DNA of 17,433 nucleotides, taken from JBAUHN01 sp049680295. Lineage in GTDB: Bacteria; Pseudomonadota; Alphaproteobacteria; Rhodobacterales; Rhodobacteraceae. The translations under genes and the position numbers were made by a program. Of this stretch, positions 13,060 through 17,433 are shown piece after piece. The stretch is taken from contig JBAUHN010000158.1 of assembly GCA_049680295.1 (NCBI GenBank), positions 1 to 17,433 of the forward strand, written 5' to 3'. The notes beneath the pieces were generated by a model. That model did not search any database and was not told the origin of the DNA. It saw only the letters and a program-made list of their open reading frames with translations. Each line of letters begins with the position of its first letter. The stretch's first letter is position 1.

Positions 13060-14357
13060 CGCGGTTGATCGACCTTCTGCCCTGATACCCAAACGGCGTG
13101 AATGGCCCGGTCATCGCCCATCATAATAGTGGGGAAAACCGCCTCCCAAATATCCTGGGCGCGATCACTGCGTTGCGCGATGGCCGGTGTTGAAGTCAGA
13201 TCCAATATGCAGATATCCGCCTCATATCCCGGTGCAATGCGGCCAATTTTGTCATGCAGATGCAAACTGCGTGCAGAGCCGGCGGTCGCCAGCCACAATA
13301 GCTGTGCTGCATGCAAAGCCGTGCCGCGCAATTGCGAGATTTCATAGGCTGCGGCCATCGTGCGCAGCATGGAAAATGAGGAACCGCCGCCAGTATCCGT
13401 CGCCAGCCCCACCGGAATATTGCGCGCGGCTAGCCCGGCCAGATCAAACAGGCCCGACCCGATAAATGTGTTAGACGTCGGGCAATGCACCAAAGCCGCG
13501 CCGCTTTCGGTCAATTGATCAATCTCGCGCGGCTCCAGGTGGATGGCATGGCCAAAGACCGCGCGCTCGCCAATCAGCCTTTGGGTTTCATAGGTGTGCA
13601 GATAATCCTTGGCCTGCGGATGTAGATCGCGGACCCAGGCGATTTCATCTGTCTGTTCGCTGAGATGGGTTTGCATCAGACACTCGGGGTATTCTGCCCA
13701 AAGTGCGCCTAGTGCTGCCATTTGTTCCGGCGTAGAGGTCGGCGTAAATCGCGGCGTGATCGCATAGGACAGGCGGTCCTTGCCGTGCCAAGCTTTGATC
13801 AATCCCTTGCTGTCGTCATAGGCCGATTGCGCCGTGTCGCGCAACCCGTCGGGTGCGTTGCGGTCCATGCAGGTCTTGCCTGCCACAACCCGCAGGCGGC
13901 GCGCAGTGGCCGCCTCAAAAAATGCGTCAACGCTGGCGGGGTGAATGGTGGCATAGGAACACACCGTTGTGGTGCCATAGGCCAAAGCCAGATCGAGATA
14001 GCGATCTGCAATGGTGCGCGCATATTCGGGATCAGCCAGGCGTATTTCTTCGGGGAATGTATAGGTGTTCAGCCAGTCGATCAGGCGTTTGCCCCAACTG
14101 GCGATGATGGCGGTTTGCGGATAATGAACATGGGCGTCGACAAAGCCGGGGCAGATCAGGTGACTTGAATAGTCATGAACCGCTGCTTTCGGATAGGCGC
14201 GGCGCATGTCGGTGCTGTTGCCGACGGCCAATATCTTACCGTCCTCAATCAGCACCGCACCGTTGCTGTTGATTGTCACGACGTCTTGCCAAGGGACTGT
14301 CAGCGGATTGCCGGAGGTTTCGAATATGTGACCGAGGAGAAGGTTTTGATTGCGCAT
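13056..14357 (-). CDS. guaD: Guanine deaminase
   Basis: GuaD hydrolyses guanine to xanthine and ammonia in purine breakdown or salvage. The 433-residue protein has the guanine-deaminase block PGFVDAHVHYPQ (His76, His78 of the metal HxH, Gln81), ITPRFTPT with Arg203, THLSEQ (His231, Glu234), GHAIHL (His270) and ATDTGGGSSFSML with Asp321. Length and motif order agree with bacterial GuaD. The ATG at 14357 is preceded on the minus strand by AGGAAG at six bases. That site overlaps a hairpin in the leader (14367-14389). It converges with the CAP gene, with a 4-base overlap, and diverges from mgtE. I see no adjacent xanthine dehydrogenase or uricase genes. Confidence 0.93.
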   Translation of the reverse strand: MRNQNLLLGHIFETSGNPLTVPWQDVVTINSNGAVLIEDGKILAVGNSTDMRRAYPKAAVHDYSSHLICPGFVDAHVHYPQTAIIASWGKRLIDWLNTYTFPEEIRLADPEYARTIADRYLDLALAYGTTTVCSYATIHPASVDAFFEAATARRLRVVAGKTCMDRNAPDGLRDTAQSAYDDSKGLIKAWHGKDRLSYAITPRFTPTSTPEQMAALGALWAEYPECLMQTHLSEQTDEIAWVRDLHPQAKDYLHTYETQRLIGERAVFGHAIHLEPREIDQLTESGAALVHCPTSNTFIGSGLFDLAGLAARNIPVGLATDTGGGSSFSMLRTMAAAYEISQLRGTALHAAQLLWLATAGSARSLHLHDKIGRIAPGYEADICILDLTSTPAIAQRSDRAQDIWEAVFPTIMMGDDRAIHAVWVSGQKVDQPR

Positions 14358-14366
14358 AGGTATCTT

Positions 14367-14389
14367 CCTAAACCGCCCTTGGGTTTAGG
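14367..14389 (-). promoter_or_regulatory. Inverted repeat overlapping the guaD ribosome binding site
   Basis: CCTAAACC (14367-14374) and GGTTTAGG (14382-14389) are a perfect 8-bp inverted repeat with a 7-base loop. In the guaD mRNA the 3' arm contains the AGG of the AGGAAG ribosome binding site (14369-14364), so folding would partly hide it. It could equally be a DNA operator. Confidence 0.5.
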
Positions 14390-14482
14390 TAAATCGTTCA
14401 AGTGTTCGTGGATGTATTTTTGGCCCCATTGTATCCATATGTCACGGCCAGTAAGGTTGCGGGAAAACAACGGAGGCTTTTC

Positions 14483-15874
14483 ATGTCAGACCAATCGACA
14501 GAGCTGGAAGCCGACCGTGAGGACGAAGCCTACCTTCTGGATCGCAAAGACATCTCGGCGATCCTTTATGCGGTAGATATCGAAGATCAGGCCAAGCTGA
14601 CAGAGCTGATGGAGCCGCTGCATGCGGCCGACATCGCCGACCTTCTGGAACAACTAAACGCCTATGACCGTACCCGGCTGATCCGGCTTTATGATCGCGA
14701 ATTTGACGGGGAAATCCTTTCGGAACTGGATGAAGCGATCCGCGAAGACGTCATCGCAATTCTTCACCCGCAGGTTTTGGCCGAAGCTGTGCGGGATATG
14801 GACAGCGACGATGTTGTCGATCTGGTCGAAGATCTGGAAGACGACCAGCAATCGGCGATCCTTCAGGCGTTGGATGACACCGACCGGGCGGCGGTTGAAC
14901 AAGCACTGACATTCCCGGAATACTCCGCTGGGCGTTTGATGCAGCGCGAAGTGGTGATGTCGCCAGAACATTGGACCGTGGGCGAAGCGATTGATTACCT
15001 GCGGTCCACCCCGGAAGACGATCTGCCGGACCAGTTTTATCACATTGTCATCGTCGACCCACGCCTGCACCCTGTTGGCAATGTGTCACTGGGCAAGCTG
15101 ATGCGGTCGCCACGCGCAGTGCCGCTGAGAGATCTGACCGAAGAGACATTTCACGTCATCCCCGCCCTGCGCGACGAAGGCGATGTGGCCTATGCATTCA
15201 ACCAGTATCACCTGATTTCTGCACCCGTCGTCGACGACGAGGGGCGTTTGATCGGCATCATTACCATCGACGACGCGATGGTGGTGCTGGATGAAGAACA
15301 TGAGGAAGACATCCTGCGCCTTGCAGGGGTTGGCGAAGGATCATTGTCAGACCGGGTGATCGAGACGACACGCCAACGCCTGCCGTGGCTTGCGGTTAAT
15401 CTGGTAACGGCAATTGCCGCCTCAATAGTAATCTCGCAATTTGAGGCCGCGATTTCGCAACTGGTGGCTTTGGCGGTGCTGATGCCGATTGTGGCCTCGA
15501 TGGGCGGGAATGCGGGCACGCAAAGCCTGACGGTGGCGGTGCGCGCCATTGCGACCAAAGATTTGACCGGCGCCAACGTCTGGCGCGTGATCCGGCGCGA
15601 GGTCTTGGTTGGTTTGGTAAATGGGGTGATATTTGCGGTTGTTATGGGGGTCGTCGGGATGGTCTGGTTCGGATCACCTGCGCTGGGCTATGTGATCGCG
15701 GCAGCGATGGTGATCAATTTGGTGATCGCCGGATTTGCCGGTACAGTCATTCCGGTGATACTGGAACGCATCGGCATTGATCCCGCATTGGCCTCCGGCG
15801 CGTTTGTGACCACGGTGACGGATGTTGTGGGCTTTTTCGCCTTTCTGGGTCTGGCTGCAACGGTGTTGCTATGA
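14483..15874 (+). CDS. mgtE: Magnesium transporter MgtE
   Basis: MgtE is a homodimeric inner-membrane magnesium channel gated by cytosolic magnesium. The 463-residue protein has the three expected parts: an acidic superhelical N-domain (about 20-140), a pair of CBS domains (about 145-275) and a five-helix membrane domain (about 300-463). Signature stretches are PIVASMGGNAGTQ (335-347) and DPALASGAFVTTVTDVVG (433-450), where Asp447 matches the pore Asp of Thermus MgtE. The N-domain is strongly acidic, as in the family, which binds magnesium there. The start at ATG 14483 follows CGGAGG (14471-14476); an open frame back to 14402 has no similarity. I see no magnesium riboswitch in the 125-base gap shared with guaD. 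Its stop overlaps the next start by ATGA. Confidence 0.96.
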   Translation: MSDQSTELEADREDEAYLLDRKDISAILYAVDIEDQAKLTELMEPLHAADIADLLEQLNAYDRTRLIRLYDREFDGEILSELDEAIREDVIAILHPQVLAEAVRDMDSDDVVDLVEDLEDDQQSAILQALDDTDRAAVEQALTFPEYSAGRLMQREVVMSPEHWTVGEAIDYLRSTPEDDLPDQFYHIVIVDPRLHPVGNVSLGKLMRSPRAVPLRDLTEETFHVIPALRDEGDVAYAFNQYHLISAPVVDDEGRLIGIITIDDAMVVLDEEHEEDILRLAGVGEGSLSDRVIETTRQRLPWLAVNLVTAIAASIVISQFEAAISQLVALAVLMPIVASMGGNAGTQSLTVAVRAIATKDLTGANVWRVIRREVLVGLVNGVIFAVVMGVVGMVWFGSPALGYVIAAAMVINLVIAGFAGTVIPVILERIGIDPALASGAFVTTVTDVVGFFAFLGLAATVLL

Positions 15875-16428
15875 ACGATCTTGCCGAGATCAAAGCTGCC
15901 GCGCGCAAAGCCGCTTTCGCGCGTCGCAAAGTCGCGCATCAGGCAGCGTCAGGGGCTGGGGGCGGCATGTTGTCCGAAGTGCTGGCAGGGTATCGCGGTG
16001 TTCCAATTTCGGGGTATTTGCCGATCCGGACGGAAATTGATCCGGTTCCGGCCATGGCCGAAGCATCGGCGCATGGCACCGTTGGCGTGCCGGTGATTGT
16101 CGCTGCCGGGCATCCGCTGCGCTTTGCCAAGTGGGAGCCGGATGTCGCGTTGAAAGATGGCCCCTTTGGCGCGCAGATACCCTTGGAGGAAGTGTTTTTC
16201 GAGCCGGAAATTCTGATCGTGCCACTGGTGGCTTTTGACCGGAATGGCGGGCGGCTGGGATATGGCGGCGGGTTTTACGACCGCACGCTGGAAGTGTTGC
16301 GAAGCCGCCGGGCAACGCTGGCGATAGGATACGCATTTTCAGCACAGGAAGCGGAAGAATTGCCGCTGGAGCAGACCGATCAACCGCTTGACATGATCGT
16401 AACCGAGCGCGGTGTCATTACGCCGTAG
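15871..16428 (+). CDS. 5-formyltetrahydrofolate cyclo-ligase
   Basis: The enzyme (MTHFS, YgfA family) uses ATP to convert 5-formyl-THF to 5,10-methenyl-THF, returning a storage folate to one-carbon metabolism. The 185-residue protein shows the family motifs: ISGYLPIRTEID (Glu55 for the folate substrate), LIVPLVAFDRNG and the ATP-binding GGRLGYGGGFYDRTL (126-140). The start ATG at 15871 overlaps the mgtE stop (ATGA), so it is translated with mgtE. Length is as expected. Nothing in the neighbourhood explains the pairing with mgtE, other than the magnesium need of the enzyme. Confidence 0.93.
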   Translation: MNDLAEIKAAARKAAFARRKVAHQAASGAGGGMLSEVLAGYRGVPISGYLPIRTEIDPVPAMAEASAHGTVGVPVIVAAGHPLRFAKWEPDVALKDGPFGAQIPLEEVFFEPEILIVPLVAFDRNGGRLGYGGGFYDRTLEVLRSRRATLAIGYAFSAQEAEELPLEQTDQPLDMIVTERGVITP

Positions 16429-16465
16429 TCAGAGCTGGATGAGCGGCCGCGCCGCACGACATGTC

Positions 16466-16496
16466 TCAGGCATTTTCCTGCGGAAAAGCTGCCTGA
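16466..16496. terminator. Inverted repeat between convergent genes
   Basis: TCAGGCA (16466-16472) pairs with TGCCTGA (16490-16496), and inside it TTTTCC pairs with GGAAAA, leaving a 3-base loop and a 2-base bulge. It lies between the stops of the convergent cyclo-ligase and SLC13 genes. There is no strong T-run on either side, so it is a possible two-way terminator only. Confidence 0.4.
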
Positions 16497-16518
16497 TGTC
16501 TGGCGCGTGGGGTTTTGG

Positions 16519-17433
16519 TCAGAGGGGCCAAAATACCAGTATCGCCGGGATTGAGACGGCGACCACGATCACTTCCAGCGGCAGGCCAATACGCCAGTAG
16601 TCCCCAAAGCTGTAGCCGCCCGGCCCAAGGATCAGCGTATTATTCTTATGTCCAATCGGCGTCAGGAAGGCGGAAGAGGCGGCAACCGCAACGGCCATCA
16701 AAAACGGATCGGGTGATACCCCAAGTGTTTGGGCCATTTGAATGGCCACCGGGGCTGCCACAATCGTGGTGGCGGTATTGTTTAGAACATCTGACAGCGA
16801 CATTGTGACAATCATCAAGATGGTCAGCACTGCCCATGCGGGCATGCCACCAGTCCAGTTGATCAAGGCCCCAGCAATCAGTTCTGTGCCGCCCGAAGTT
16901 TCCAATGCTGACCCAAGCGGGATCATCGACCCCAGCAACACGACCACCGGCCATTCGATGTGATCGTAAAGCTCGGACAGGGGCACAATTCGGGTCAGCA
17001 CATAGGCCACCACCACCAGCCCCAGTGCAATCGGCAGGTAGACCAGGCCAAAGCTGGCCGCTGCCACAGCCCCTCCGAACAGACCAATCGCCAGCCAGAC
17101 CTTGCTGTCTTCTGTAACTGCCAGCCCTCGATCGGCCAGGGGCAGACAGCCCAGCCAGTCGGTCACGTCGCTGGCCCGGTCACGCGGCACCAAAAGCAAC
17201 AGGATATCGCCCACCGCCAAGGGTGTTTGACGCAGGTGTCTGGTGATCCGTTTTCCGCGCCGTGACAGGCCCAGCAATACGGTGTTCTGTCGCCACGCCA
17301 GCCCGACGGTTTGCGCGGATTTGCCGTTGATGCGCGCGTTCTCGGTCACGACAACTTCGATGATTTCGACGCCTTCGCCGGCTGCATTCAGGCGTTCCTC
17401 GCGTTTTGCGTCGGCCACTGCAAGGTTCAGGGC
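16519..17433 (-). CDS. SLC13-family transporter with TrkA-C domain (5' end outside window)
   Basis: The visible 304 residues are the C-terminal part of a sodium-coupled anion or dicarboxylate carrier. From the window edge comes a TrkA-C (RCK_C) domain of about 70 residues (EVVVTENARINGKSAQTVGL through GDILLLLVPR). Then follow about seven membrane helices with the SLC13 hallmarks VLNNTATTIVAAP and, later, SSAFLTPIGHKNNTLILGPG. The GTG codon at 17418 is internal, since the frame is open to the window end; the first membrane half and probably a second TrkA-C domain lie beyond it. Sulfate or other anion transport is typical of proteins with this domain order, but the substrate cannot be read here. 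The gene converges with the cyclo-ligase gene. Confidence 0.88.
   Translation of the reverse strand, partial: ALNLAVADAKREERLNAAGEGVEIIEVVVTENARINGKSAQTVGLAWRQNTVLLGLSRRGKRITRHLRQTPLAVGDILLLLVPRDRASDVTDWLGCLPLADRGLAVTEDSKVWLAIGLFGGAVAAASFGLVYLPIALGLVVVAYVLTRIVPLSELYDHIEWPVVVLLGSMIPLGSALETSGGTELIAGALINWTGGMPAWAVLTILMIVTMSLSDVLNNTATTIVAAPVAIQMAQTLGVSPDPFLMAVAVAASSAFLTPIGHKNNTLILGPGGYSFGDYWRIGLPLEVIVVAVSIPAILVFWPL

Noticed and set aside
14358..14482. Purine or magnesium riboswitch in the guaD-mgtE gap
   Set aside because: Only 125 bases are shared by two divergent leaders, and I see neither a purine-aptamer three-way junction nor an M-box pattern; only the 8-bp inverted repeat stands out.
1..17433. 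Mobile elements, CRISPR, phage, toxin-antitoxin or defence genes
   Set aside because: Every substantial open frame was assigned to a housekeeping or metabolic family, or was a shadow; no transposase, integrase, spaced repeats or abrupt composition change was seen.

Overview
The window looks like ordinary chromosome from an alphaproteobacterium of the Rhodobacterales, most likely the Roseobacter group. This is inferred from moderately GC-rich DNA (by eye), a cysteine-free ribosomal protein L33, a small DUF1127 protein, a DUF1272 protein, an XRE regulator next to hisN, and protein sequences that read like roseobacter orthologues. I see no transposase, integrase, phage gene, CRISPR array, toxin-antitoxin pair or tRNA gene. 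Both ends cut through genes: tadA lacks its N-terminus at base 1, and an SLC13-type transporter on the minus strand lacks its N-terminus at base 17433.

Layout. Bases 1-3879 (+): tadA, a 200-base gap with short hairpins and a repeat-like motif, gatC-gatA (Glu-tRNA(Gln) amidotransferase without gatB), a lipoprotein with a C-terminal excalibur-like motif, and an N-acetylmuramoyl-L-alanine amidase. Bases 3951-4336 (+): RNase P RNA (rnpB), bounded by a perfect 12-bp P1 helix. Bases 4551-6159 (+): an ammonium transporter without glnK, then rpmG, which is only 55 codons, with a clear terminator. Bases 6210-7785 (-): DUF1272 protein, Bax-inhibitor-1 family membrane protein, DUF1127 protein. Bases 7913-8788 (+): a LysR regulator divergent from the DUF1127 gene, with a palindromic LysR-type box between them. 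Bases 8810-9769 (-): a zinc-independent quinone oxidoreductase. Bases 10070-13059 (+): XRE regulator, hisN, 8-oxoguanine deaminase, CAP-domain secreted protein; the last three are linked by ATGA overlaps. Bases 13056-14357 (-): guanine deaminase, convergent with the CAP gene and sharing a CTAG that contains both stops. Bases 14483-16428 (+): MgtE magnesium transporter and 5-formyltetrahydrofolate cyclo-ligase, again ATGA-coupled. Bases 16519-17433 (-): SLC13/TrkA-C transporter.

How the genes work together. The first part is translation and envelope housekeeping: tRNA wobble editing, Gln-tRNA formation, tRNA maturation, L33, and muropeptide or peptidoglycan cleavage. The later part has a purine-base theme: 8-oxoguanine deaminase and guanine deaminase lie tail to tail, so oxidised and normal guanine can both be deaminated from one locus, close to an ammonium transporter and a folate one-carbon enzyme. 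I did not find a convincing novel multi-gene system. The best leads are regulatory: the LysR/DUF1127 divergent control region, a hairpin that overlaps the guaD ribosome binding site, phased repeats ahead of the XRE gene, and the unexpected coupling of a secreted CAP protein to 8-oxoguanine deaminase.
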